64,000 nt of DNA from Leptolyngbya sp. PCC 7375 (GTDB taxonomy: Bacteria > Cyanobacteriota > Cyanobacteriia > Phormidesmidales > Phormidesmidaceae). Below, piece after piece: positions 10,801-18,250 of this stretch. The stretch covers positions 5,380,486 to 5,444,485 of the forward strand of contig NZ_JH993797.1 of assembly GCF_000316115.1 (NCBI RefSeq). The letters are read 5' to 3'. The notes beneath the pieces are model-generated. The model was not told the DNA's origin. It did no database searches and saw only the letters and a program-made list of their open reading frames with translations. The translations under genes and the position numbers were made by a program. Each line of letters begins with the position of its first letter. Positions within the stretch are counted from its first letter, which is position 1.

Positions 10801-13587
10801 GCAGTCTTGATCACAGCACCTGCTATGAATTCAGGGGATCCAACCCGACGGCTGCGACTAACAATGGCATCTACGGGTAGTCTCGGCGGTGACATTTATA
10901 CCAATAATTTTAAGGGAACTCCTGACCATCCTAGTCTAGGCTTTATTCCCTCCGTCGATGCTACGGTGAGAACTCGGGCTAGCACATTTGCGTCCCTGGG
11001 AGGCCAAGTGTGGGACGACACCAACTTTAATGGCATTCAGGATGCTGAAGAATCGGGGTACGACAATGTCGTTGTTCACCTGATCAACCCTGATGACAAC
11101 ACCATTCAAGCAACCCAAACCACCAGCGGCGGTGGATTTTACAACTTTGCCAATTTAGCACCCAATGATTATCGAGTGCAGGTTGAGCTGCCCAATGGCT
11201 ATCGCTTTACTCGACGTAATCGAGGTAACAACGACAACTTGGACTCTGATGTTAATCCGGTAACAGGGAAGACTGCCAGAATCACTGTCACCGCAGGCAA
11301 TGATATTGATAATCTGGATGCTGGCGTCTCACTCGATACTGATGATGACGCCATTCCAGATGTAGTAGATGGTACAGGTGATCGAGATGGCGATGGTGTC
11401 CCCAATTATCAAGATGCCGACCCTGCCGGGTATTTCTACGATGAAGCCACGGGTGAGATGATTCCGGGGGGGCAGATCAGCGTCAGCGGTCCAGGGGCAA
11501 TTAACCTGACCCATGATGGCAGCGTTACTGGCTTTTATGAATGGTTTATTGATGGGACTGCTGGCACCTATACCATGGCGGTCACCCCTCCGCCGGGATA
11601 TGAACTAAGCACCACCTGCTTAAAACAAGACCCACCACCATTTGACCCCACTGGTGGTGTTGATCCCACAGTTTTAGGGAATTATGAGGATACAGGCAAT
11701 GCTGGTTTCCTGACAGGCAATAACTGTACAACCTTCTACTTGTCCTTTGATTTAGACGCGGATGATCCCTTTGTCATCAATAACAACATTCCCCTCAAAC
11801 AGTCATCGACGACAACTTCTGGACCTACCTTTGCCTGCGACACCTCTGCCTATTCAATCATCAACAGTCCATCCGAATTCAGTATATTTGACCCAGTCAC
11901 CCTAAACTTTAATTCAATTAATACCACTACGTCCCCAAACTTTGATCCTCCCATCGAAGTCAATGGTTTAGCCTATAACATTTTGGATAACTACCTCTAT
12001 GGTGTTGTCGTCAATCCTCTAGGTGAGTCCAGTTTCCAATGGCGTGAGATTGTGCGCATCAGCGCCGATGGCACCCTTGAAGGGCTAGGTCGAGCCACCT
12101 TAGTGAGCGATCCGTCTACCGAACTGAATACCCCCGCCTGGTTTAGTGGCACCATGGATGGACGTGGTAATTACTACAACATGGTAGATGGCAACACACT
12201 GCGGGTTGTTGCGATCGGTGACACTCCTACCGATGGTAGCCTCACCTACCAAACCTTTGCTATTACAGGGCTGCCCAATGATCCCGATGACCTCAATTTC
12301 AATCCTGTTGATGGTCAGTTGTACGGCATCACCCAGGGGAATCTCTATCGCATTCCACCAACAGGAGGAGCTGCAACCGTTGTTAACACAACAGGTGACC
12401 CCGTACCCTTTAATTCAGGGGGGTCTTGGGCCACTAGCAGCGGCATCAGCTACTTTTATCGCAACGTGGCTGGTGGTGATAATGCCCTCTTTGCCATTGA
12501 TCTGACCCGGTCGCCCGCTGTTGTCCACCGAGTGGGACCAGTGTTTACCAATGATAAATTTGATGCCACTTCCTGTACTCCACCCGCCATCACCAAAAAT
12601 GTTGAACCTGAGATCGCGTTTCCCGGTGATACGGTCACCTATACCTACGTGTTATACAATGGCTATGGTAGCGACATTTTTATTGATTTTGAGGATGTCC
12701 TCACGGACCCCAATATTACCTTTGATACCAACAGTCTAAGTGTTGCATCCCCTGGTGGTGGCACCGTCACCACATTTAATGAAACTGAACTGAGCATCAG
12801 CAGCATTAACATCCCTAACGGTGTGGATAACATTACCAACAGTGTCACTTTCACAGTAAATGCCGTTGTTGATAACAATGCTCCAGTGGGCAACATTGAT
12901 AACCAGGCATCCCTCTCCTCCGGTGCACAAACCTTTCCCAGCGACGACCCTGACTCACCTCCCATTGATGATCCGACCACCTTTACAGTCGTGTCGAGTC
13001 ACCCTGATGTGTTATTGGTGAAACGGATTACGGCCATCAATGGCGATCGCACCAAAAATCCTAATGATAATACTACTCTCAATGGAATAGTCAACGATAA
13101 TGTTGCAAATTCTGCAGATGACGTGAGTAACTGGCCAAATGGTTACCTGCTAGGTGAACTTGATGCAGGCTTAGTTCAGCCCGGTGATGAAATTGAATAC
13201 ACCATCTATTTCCTCAATGCTGGCGGTGGTGCAGCGGCAGATGTGAGAATCTGCGACTGGATTCAGCCGAATCAGAGTTTTGTCACTGGCCAGTATAGCG
13301 GCAACGATATAGAACTAGTCATTGGTGATAGCACCTACAATCTCACTGATGATAGCGATGCCACTACTGTTGACCGAGGCGAGGTGACCACGGTAGGCAG
13401 TTTGCCTGCCACACCGCCTTGTAACCTCTCTGCAAGTGCCGCTGCCACTGACGAAGTTGTCGTGGTAGATATTACGGGAACAACTGGTGCCCCAACCAGC
13501 CTGGCAACATTTCCCAATACAACCGGACCAGGGACCCCCAATAATGCCTATGGTCACTTCCGGTTTACCACCAAGGTGTATAACTAG
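7891..13587 (+). CDS. 1,898-aa secreted multidomain surface protein (DUF11 / SdrD-B / DUF6923)
   Basis: The N-terminal ~60 residues have a Lys/Arg-rich extension and a hydrophobic core (LLATLGIASMMGGIFATV) ending in AEV, consistent with Sec export. Several DUF11-like Ig folds follow, then an SdrD B-like domain (SLGGQVWDDTNFNGIQDAEE to DAGVS, about 10990-11330), then a calcium-type Asp repeat (DTDDDAIPD, DRDGDGVPNYQDADP, about 11335-11425). A DUF6923-type region begins at GPTFACD (11821), followed by a DUF11-like fold (GDTVTYTYVLYNG). The C-terminal module runs from LLVKRITAIN (about 13011) to NAYGHFRFTTKVYN. From DUF6923 onward it matches the architecture of the protein ending at 3838. Likely a cell-surface or extracellular matrix protein; calcium binding is inferred from the Asp repeats. 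Confidence 0.9.
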   Translation: MQIPFLSLNSLGIHHRFAKKENSFPNSRKGHYFLSSRNYLLATLGIASMMGGIFATVATAEVTTFGVSVRSDGTANFSGPDPTYPGFSNAGNDANDENGIVRTYDTVTYRVNYATDTQPNGSTTITVTIGDDYHLWEENQSSCLGSVSVSSDRKTLTCTELLPTSTTGFFDFTAVVLGTAPHGADLEVNATLTSSAGNLSAGPTQVKVSATPQMDLAKDDYGPPRQIGLAEGPAGEEGLVYAWPLSIVAPKGSEILGDADPTTPGNQIIITDVVSGISSNARLYDWGGQPGCEPNTEDNGINGAWAKEIPLGSLTIAEAGQEANAVADSGTWNCSQNGGAGSDITITITDADLSGQHRPTLDASGGTLNANETYVVAGVVQIWIPTNDFPTGQNRLTVTNYYDFLDTPSISNQPNVEPDQAGNVTVPISDSDNVNNDRTFSLQRPLGKLSQEKYYRTPYSGGNFNNNSVLYPMTDIETGDGVVLPGQVFGSYFTSNNNGVGDLTNVILCDKFDNRTQILAPNPTSGEYVEFRTNGDRLNESEVTIEYGVGGDTATDSYYGAETAALDDATRFLAQHDATCGDSDATWYNEADLASNPSLIPQVTRVRVQPNAAGGVLPEGFRIDAVLHLQALNIDPVTGIQIPDPKILANLVTSRSDETNGGDWNLGSYNPVDHSGNDDGDRLQLTRAVVRIDKSTDDPTNGTEADDSINTVRATKNITFALESTLTALTNDVSTTEIVVTDTLPAELSYVTGSANITPNSVIANGDGTTTLTWNLGDYAPNVPIPTIIFEAKAGFDVVGGTSIANQASVAALDDTGLDLDTSPLESRTDIRAVTIINNAAFTIFKEAVVPEIEPGEDIVYDLYLANLSEDIDVAAGSEFIDILPYEGDGSIRDAFDGVGTPPTDYTATPIFKTIQDVDNVGFTFQLTNDSPTNISDNPATQNGSTIWCTPADITSGAAGCPAPDYSDVTAVLITAPAMNSGDPTRRLRLTMASTGSLGGDIYTNNFKGTPDHPSLGFIPSVDATVRTRASTFASLGGQVWDDTNFNGIQDAEESGYDNVVVHLINPDDNTIQATQTTSGGGFYNFANLAPNDYRVQVELPNGYRFTRRNRGNNDNLDSDVNPVTGKTARITVTAGNDIDNLDAGVSLDTDDDAIPDVVDGTGDRDGDGVPNYQDADPAGYFYDEATGEMIPGGQISVSGPGAINLTHDGSVTGFYEWFIDGTAGTYTMAVTPPPGYELSTTCLKQDPPPFDPTGGVDPTVLGNYEDTGNAGFLTGNNCTTFYLSFDLDADDPFVINNNIPLKQSSTTTSGPTFACDTSAYSIINSPSEFSIFDPVTLNFNSINTTTSPNFDPPIEVNGLAYNILDNYLYGVVVNPLGESSFQWREIVRISADGTLEGLGRATLVSDPSTELNTPAWFSGTMDGRGNYYNMVDGNTLRVVAIGDTPTDGSLTYQTFAITGLPNDPDDLNFNPVDGQLYGITQGNLYRIPPTGGAATVVNTTGDPVPFNSGGSWATSSGISYFYRNVAGGDNALFAIDLTRSPAVVHRVGPVFTNDKFDATSCTPPAITKNVEPEIAFPGDTVTYTYVLYNGYGSDIFIDFEDVLTDPNITFDTNSLSVASPGGGTVTTFNETELSISSINIPNGVDNITNSVTFTVNAVVDNNAPVGNIDNQASLSSGAQTFPSDDPDSPPIDDPTTFTVVSSHPDVLLVKRITAINGDRTKNPNDNTTLNGIVNDNVANSADDVSNWPNGYLLGELDAGLVQPGDEIEYTIYFLNAGGGAAADVRICDWIQPNQSFVTGQYSGNDIELVIGDSTYNLTDDSDATTVDRGEVTTVGSLPATPPCNLSASAAATDEVVVVDITGTTGAPTSLATFPNTTGPGTPNNAYGHFRFTTKVYN

Positions 13588-13668
13588 GAGTTCCTGAAGA
13601 GGCACTCAAGGGTCTGTCTGAAAAGACAACCTGACTAAATCAGTGGGTGGGTAGATGAGTAGATAGGT

Positions 13669-13702
13669 AGGCAGGGAGGTAATTTATGGTAACCCCCTGC
13701 CT
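13669..13702 (+). terminator. Possible terminator hairpin after the 1,898-aa gene
   Basis: AGGCAGGGAGGT (13669-13680) pairs with ACCCCCTGCCT (13692-13702) with one bulge across an 11-base loop. No strong T-run follows, so termination is only plausible. The preceding stretch 13643-13668 is low-complexity GTGGGTGGGTAGATGAGTAG-like sequence. Confidence 0.4.
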
Positions 13703-13827
13703 CGTGGTCAGAGTTTAATTGTCCCGAGCATAAACGTTGACAGTTCAATATTCTCAAGGGGTTTCACCGAAGCCAAAGTAGTCACTACAAAGGCATCATA
13801 GGGTCTGAACGGACAAATAGCTATCCT

Positions 13828-14151
13828 ATGTCGTTGTTGCCACCATATCTAGCAAACCTTAGCCAGACATCTGCAAAGCAGGCAGTTCTCTCTTTGATTA
13901 TATCCAGTGGCATTTTAGTCTGTGGGGCACCGGCGTTAGCCAACAGCAATGACAAGCCAATCATTCTGATTGAGAGTCAGGCGGTGGGAAGTTTCATAGA
14001 CAACAGTGATCATGATGTGCAGCGGATTGAGTCAAATGTAGTTGATGGTGTGGAGTTAGAAGATGTTGCAACAAACAACTCAACGTCTTCAGAGCGTACT
14101 AACTTAAACCATAACCAGGCAAGAGATACATCGAGAGAAACTGTTCAATAG
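13828..14151 (+). CDS. Small secreted hypothetical protein (107 aa)
   Basis: An ATG-started ORF with a good Sec signal: a polar N-terminus, a hydrophobic stretch AVLSLIISSGILVCGAP and an ALA-N cleavage site near residue 39. The mature part of about 68 residues is acidic and Asn/Asp-rich, without a recognisable fold. It lies in the same orientation between two large surface-protein genes, so a shared envelope role is plausible. I do not recognise the family. The signal peptide is the main argument that it is real. Confidence 0.6.
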   Translation: MSLLPPYLANLSQTSAKQAVLSLIISSGILVCGAPALANSNDKPIILIESQAVGSFIDNSDHDVQRIESNVVDGVELEDVATNNSTSSERTNLNHNQARDTSRETVQ

Positions 14152-14489
14152 ATATAGCGGTTTTCGGTTGAGATGACTACATTTTGGTGATGTAAGTGAG
14201 TGCTGGCAAGCATAGGATCATAGCGTTGGGCCTTGGCGGGTCATGCTAGTAAAATCACGTATTTAGCACCATCTTGATCCAGATTTATAGATAAAAAATA
14301 AAAAATAGGCTGATTAGATTCATATGAAAGACTTTGAGCATCAAAAAAGCTTATATATCAAAGTATTTAGATTAAATTTGCTCTGTGCCTTTCGGTATTT
14401 TGTATCAAGTATTTTAGTGAATTTTCCGAGAGATTATCGGTGATCTTTAAGGCAAGCTAAGAAAACCAAGGTAAGTATTTTTTTATACA
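14152..14489. other. 338-base AT-rich intergenic region
   Basis: No coding frame is supported. The right half (about 14280-14400) is AT-rich. Stop codons in the frame of the next gene end at 14474, so the downstream protein cannot start before the GTG at 14490. No clear terminator or promoter boxes could be assigned. Confidence 0.55.
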
Positions 14490-16373
14490 GTGTTTTCATC
14501 ATTACTTGAGCGCCTCGTCGCTCTAAATCCTCACAGGGTCAGAGTTCGAAAACAGCTGGGAGAAAAGTCTTGGCCGCTAGTCAGTTTGATTCAGCAACGG
14601 TTGTTGGGTGCACCCTCGAAAAAAATACGCAATGGGAAAATGGTCGCTGCCCATTCTTTGGCACTGGCAACGAGTATTGCGGCCACGTTAATGACAGCCT
14701 TACCTGCTCAAGCAAATAATCTGCCTGTAGAGGCATTGCCGGATAGTTCACCTCAGGCTCCTCTCTCTTTGAGCTGTCACGATATGGCATTTGGCGACTT
14801 TGTGCCTGACCGTGAGCCTTTTGGCATGACTGGGGGAAGTAATGCCAGGCCTAAGTATTCTGTAGATACGGTATGGACGGCAACGGCCCCTAATGGAACT
14901 ACGGCCATGATGCGTACTGTTGCCATTAACAACAACAGTGGCAAGTTTATAGCCACTGGCAATGATCCAGATGTATTTTTTATTGAGTTTACCGATCCAA
15001 GAACAGGGATTAGAACTCCCAGATTGACAGAGCGCGAAGGCGACCCTGGTGATAGCTGGGTTCTGGAAGTTGAATACAATCGCCCCATTGGTAGTGCTCG
15101 TGTCCTGGCGGGGGATGTTGACAGTCAGTACGTTAACAGTAATATCCGGTTTCGGGACATCCTTGAGGTTGAAAGTTTTTTGGGTGGGACATCCATTAGC
15201 TCTACCAATACCTATGTTGGGTCTATACTGGTGGAAAGTCTCTCGGGTAATAAACACACATTCACAGATGATTCATCATCAACGGATAATCCGAATTCCT
15301 CTAATACCCAGGGATTAGGCCCCAACCCATCAGAAAACGACCCTAGTAATCGAATTGTCGTTGATTATCAAAATACATTTATTGATACTACCCAAATCAC
15401 CTATGCAGTGGGTGAACCCCTGGATGGGGGAGCTAATCAGTCTATTTTTATGACCTCTGGTATGGCTGCGGGCTGTCACATTAGCGGTAATGCCTTTGAG
15501 GACACGAATCGAGATGACTTGCTGAGCAGTGGTGAGCGCGGACTAGATGAGGTAACCGTCACACTCTATCAAGATGACGGCGATAATATTCTAGAAACCC
15601 ATGGTGACGATTTACTGATTGAGGTTAAGGAGACGCAAAATGGCGGAGAGTATTTATTTACTAACCTGGCGGAGAATACAAACTACTGGGTAGATATTGA
15701 TGAAACCGATGGGGATCTGGGGGGATTGACCTATGGTGGGGGAGATGCGGAGGCGTCTCAAATAAATCCGCGCCAGGTAACCCTTTTGACAACAGATATT
15801 TTGAATATTAACTTTCCATTTGACCCGGCGGGAAATGCTCAAATGGCTTTAGTTAAAAGAATTACGGCTATCAACCGGGGACAGGCTGATGAACAGGTAT
15901 TTGACGACACCTATGTAGATGTGGGTAGCCCCGATGATGACGATAATGCAGCCGAGTGGCCAGCTAACTATCTGAGTGGAGTTGTAGGCGGTATCAGCGT
16001 GCAGCCAGGGGATGAGATTGAGTACACGATTTATTTTCTCTCTAACGGTAGTGCTGTAGCGCAGGATTTTCGACTGTGCGATCGCATTCCTGACTATCTT
16101 ACCTTTGCAGACGATGCATTTAATACTGACACCGGCATTATGTTAGGTCTGGCTAATGGGAACCAGGTTTTCACTAACACTGAAGATCTTGATATAGGGG
16201 CCTATATTGCCAGCAATAACGCTTCTTTAAACTATTGTCGTTACGATTTGACCCAGGGTGACCAGACCCAGGACAATGGCTTCATTATTGTCAATGTGGG
16301 AGATGTACCGCCTGCTTCGAGTGCTCCAACCGGTGCCTATGGCTTTGTCCGATTTAGAGCTAAGGTTAATTAG
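14490..16373 (+). CDS. Secreted surface protein with SdrD-B-like domain and shared C-terminal module
   Basis: 627 aa from a GTG at 14490; the first ATG giving a clean signal peptide is at 14640 (MVAAHSLALATSIAATLMTA, cleavage after ALPAQA). The long basic N-terminal extension before the hydrophobic core resembles that of the 1,898-aa neighbour, so either start is possible. The mature protein has a beta-rich region (about 90-320) with DVFFIEFTDPRTG, then an SdrD B-like domain (GCHISGNAFEDTNRDDLLSSGE to about residue 450). The C-terminal module runs from LVKRITAIN (about 15847) through GDEIEYTIYFLSNG to GAYGFVRFRAKVN. It lacks the DUF6923 region of its two larger relatives. Likely exported and envelope-associated. 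Confidence 0.87.
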   Translation: MFSSLLERLVALNPHRVRVRKQLGEKSWPLVSLIQQRLLGAPSKKIRNGKMVAAHSLALATSIAATLMTALPAQANNLPVEALPDSSPQAPLSLSCHDMAFGDFVPDREPFGMTGGSNARPKYSVDTVWTATAPNGTTAMMRTVAINNNSGKFIATGNDPDVFFIEFTDPRTGIRTPRLTEREGDPGDSWVLEVEYNRPIGSARVLAGDVDSQYVNSNIRFRDILEVESFLGGTSISSTNTYVGSILVESLSGNKHTFTDDSSSTDNPNSSNTQGLGPNPSENDPSNRIVVDYQNTFIDTTQITYAVGEPLDGGANQSIFMTSGMAAGCHISGNAFEDTNRDDLLSSGERGLDEVTVTLYQDDGDNILETHGDDLLIEVKETQNGGEYLFTNLAENTNYWVDIDETDGDLGGLTYGGGDAEASQINPRQVTLLTTDILNINFPFDPAGNAQMALVKRITAINRGQADEQVFDDTYVDVGSPDDDDNAAEWPANYLSGVVGGISVQPGDEIEYTIYFLSNGSAVAQDFRLCDRIPDYLTFADDAFNTDTGIMLGLANGNQVFTNTEDLDIGAYIASNNASLNYCRYDLTQGDQTQDNGFIIVNVGDVPPASSAPTGAYGFVRFRAKVN

Positions 16374-16393
16374 CGCGCTCAATTAGCGCGCTG
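16368..16393. repeat. Tandem 13-bp duplication across two convergent stop codons
   Basis: AATTAGCGCGCT occurs twice in tandem (16368-16379 and 16381-16392). The first copy contains the TAG stop of the surface protein. The minus-strand stop of the solute-binding protein lies at the junction (16379-16381), so the two ORFs end only 5 bases apart. Confidence 0.8.
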
Positions 16394-17476
16394 CCACTGA
16401 CGAATCACCTCTTCAACCACAGAACGATCCGGTGGACTACTCACCCGTCCGGTCGGCTCGGTCATTGATCCAGGAATATTTTGGCTCCAAGGGCTATTGG
16501 GTACCGAGTTAATATCGACCTGTGCATTCATCGGACGAAAGCCATGCTGCACAAATACAGCTTGCTGGTCTGGCTCCATCAAAAAGTCAATGAATGCGCG
16601 AGCAGCTTTAGCTTCACCACCACTGACATCACGTCGCACAATGACAGCGGTGGAAATAGTCTCGATGGTCGGATCTAGGTAAAGGATTTGATAGGGCTGG
16701 CCTTGGGTTGCACTGGACTGTTCCCAACGGTGGAGAGCAATACTCTCATATACAGTGGCAATGTCGGCATCGTTGGGACCGCGAGTAATAAACTCTTGCA
16801 ATAAAATGTCCGTAGACCTAGGCGGCTGATAAACAGAGCGTTTTACCAGCCCAAACAAAGTCTGTACATTGTCTTTGCTAAAGTCACCAGTGTTGAGACT
16901 GTTGCTATTAGCCTCAGATTGTGACCATAAACTCATCGTCAGCTGACCACTGTTAGATCGGGTAGGATCAGTCGTTACAAAGTCAAAACTGCCCCAAGCA
17001 GCATTGCCACCAATTTTGTCCCAATTGCTACCAGCCATGGCATCTTCTAACCGTTGCCACTGAAACTCGCCACCAGGGAACAGTGCTTTAGCTCGCTCTG
17101 GCCAGGAGACAGCAACTAGCATTGTCTTAGCAATGGGCTGGGGTGTTTCGTAAAAGGGTTCATCACCATATTGTGCCTGCCAGCGCTGGCTCAGCTCATC
17201 TAACAGTTGGCCATTGGCAGGAATCAGAACTGTGGGTTCAAAGTCGTTTTTGTCATCAATATATTTGTTAACAATATCTTGGGAACCTTGGAATTCAAGA
17301 TTGATTTGAATCGAAGGATTCTGTTGTTCGAAACGAGTTTCGAGAAGCTTAAGAGGTTCCTGAAGTTCGCTGCCGCTAACAATGGTGATGGATTGGTTAA
17401 CACCGGGGAGAGGGACGTAGGCGAGACCGGCAGAGGCGACGATGATGGCAAGGGAGGTAACGGGTTTGGTAACCAT
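16379..17476 (-). CDS. Extracellular solute-binding protein, ABC-type
   Basis: 365 aa from the ATG at 17476; an in-frame TTG at 17530 would add 18 residues lacking signal-peptide character. The N-terminus MVTKPVTSLAIIVASAGLAY is a membrane/signal segment. The body has the type 2 periplasmic binding fold of the SBP_bac_11 group: ITIVSGSELQEPLKLL, PTVLIPANGQLLDEL, and DPTRSNSGQLTMSLW. The ligand cannot be read from sequence. The same PTRSNSG motif is in the VWA lipoprotein two genes upstream, so both carry related binding folds. It is last in a three-gene minus-strand operon (46-base gap from the preceding ORF). No permease or ATPase gene is adjacent, so a sensor or scaffold role is as likely as import. 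Confidence 0.85.
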   Translation of the reverse strand: MVTKPVTSLAIIVASAGLAYVPLPGVNQSITIVSGSELQEPLKLLETRFEQQNPSIQINLEFQGSQDIVNKYIDDKNDFEPTVLIPANGQLLDELSQRWQAQYGDEPFYETPQPIAKTMLVAVSWPERAKALFPGGEFQWQRLEDAMAGSNWDKIGGNAAWGSFDFVTTDPTRSNSGQLTMSLWSQSEANSNSLNTGDFSKDNVQTLFGLVKRSVYQPPRSTDILLQEFITRGPNDADIATVYESIALHRWEQSSATQGQPYQILYLDPTIETISTAVIVRRDVSGGEAKAARAFIDFLMEPDQQAVFVQHGFRPMNAQVDINSVPNSPWSQNIPGSMTEPTGRVSSPPDRSVVEEVIRQWQRAN

Positions 17477-17522
17477 AATGAGAAAAATTGGGAAATTGGG
17501 ATCAATTGGGAATGGATGAAAA

Positions 17523-18242
17523 TCAGGCAATCAATACATCGACATTTTCTTGGAAACCCTTAAATTCATCGCTGAGTTCTCGCAATTCATCGGCGGCTAC
17601 TGAGCTGGTGAGATCAGCAGTGCGCAGTTTGTTCTGAAGTTGTTGGAGGACACCCCCTGATTCGGCAATTAAAGTAGACAAGTTGGCCAGTTGGGCCTGA
17701 CGGGCATCTTCACCATGTTGGGCCAGGGCAATATTGCGCTTCAGACTGTTGGCAAGTTTGCCCCATTGTTCTTGGGCAATGCCTTTACTGTTACGAACCT
17801 TGGCTTCAGCTTGTTTGAGCTGGCGCTGTAATTCATCAACGGATAGTAGAGCGTCTTTACCTTCTAGCCGGAGGGCAAGCTGATCGATTTTTTGGGGGAG
17901 TTCTTGGGTGCGATCGCACGCATACTGCACCACCCCTAACAACTCAATCTGGTCGCTATCAGTCAGTAACCGAGTCGCCTCCTCATTTAACTCATCGGCC
18001 CGAGACCCCAGAGCAACAGCCTGCTGCCGCACCTGTTGAAACTCCCGATTAATAGATTTGTTGGCCAACTCAACCTTATCGGGTTCGCGAGACTTTAGGA
18101 CAGCTGCACCGGCAGTGGCAATAATCACCGCACCGGGTATTGCCACAACGGCAGGCAAACGTCCCAAACGCACACCACCTATCAGAAAAATGCCTCCTGC
18201 CAGCACCGCCAACGGATACTGCAATGGATTGGCTAGCTTCAT
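17523..18242 (-). CDS. Membrane-anchored coiled-coil protein (239 aa)
   Basis: Two hydrophobic segments at the N-terminus (PLAVLAGGIFLIGGVRL and AVVAIPGAVIIATAGAAVL, about 9-48) suggest a membrane hairpin. The rest (about 55-239) is charged, heptad-like helix rich in Gln, Glu, Leu and Ala, ending in FKGFQENVDVLIA. It starts eight bases after the VWA lipoprotein gene ends and precedes the solute-binding protein, so all three are probably co-transcribed. I do not recognise a named family; some features recall TelA-like helical proteins, but that is only a resemblance. Confidence 0.8.
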   Translation of the reverse strand: MKLANPLQYPLAVLAGGIFLIGGVRLGRLPAVVAIPGAVIIATAGAAVLKSREPDKVELANKSINREFQQVRQQAVALGSRADELNEEATRLLTDSDQIELLGVVQYACDRTQELPQKIDQLALRLEGKDALLSVDELQRQLKQAEAKVRNSKGIAQEQWGKLANSLKRNIALAQHGEDARQAQLANLSTLIAESGGVLQQLQNKLRTADLTSSVAADELRELSDEFKGFQENVDVLIA

Positions 18243-18250
18243 CAGCGCTC

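Noticed and set aside
14149..14159. Shared TAGATATAGCG with 54129-54139, possible repeat family
   Set aside because: Only 11 bases match and the flanks differ; it may be chance.
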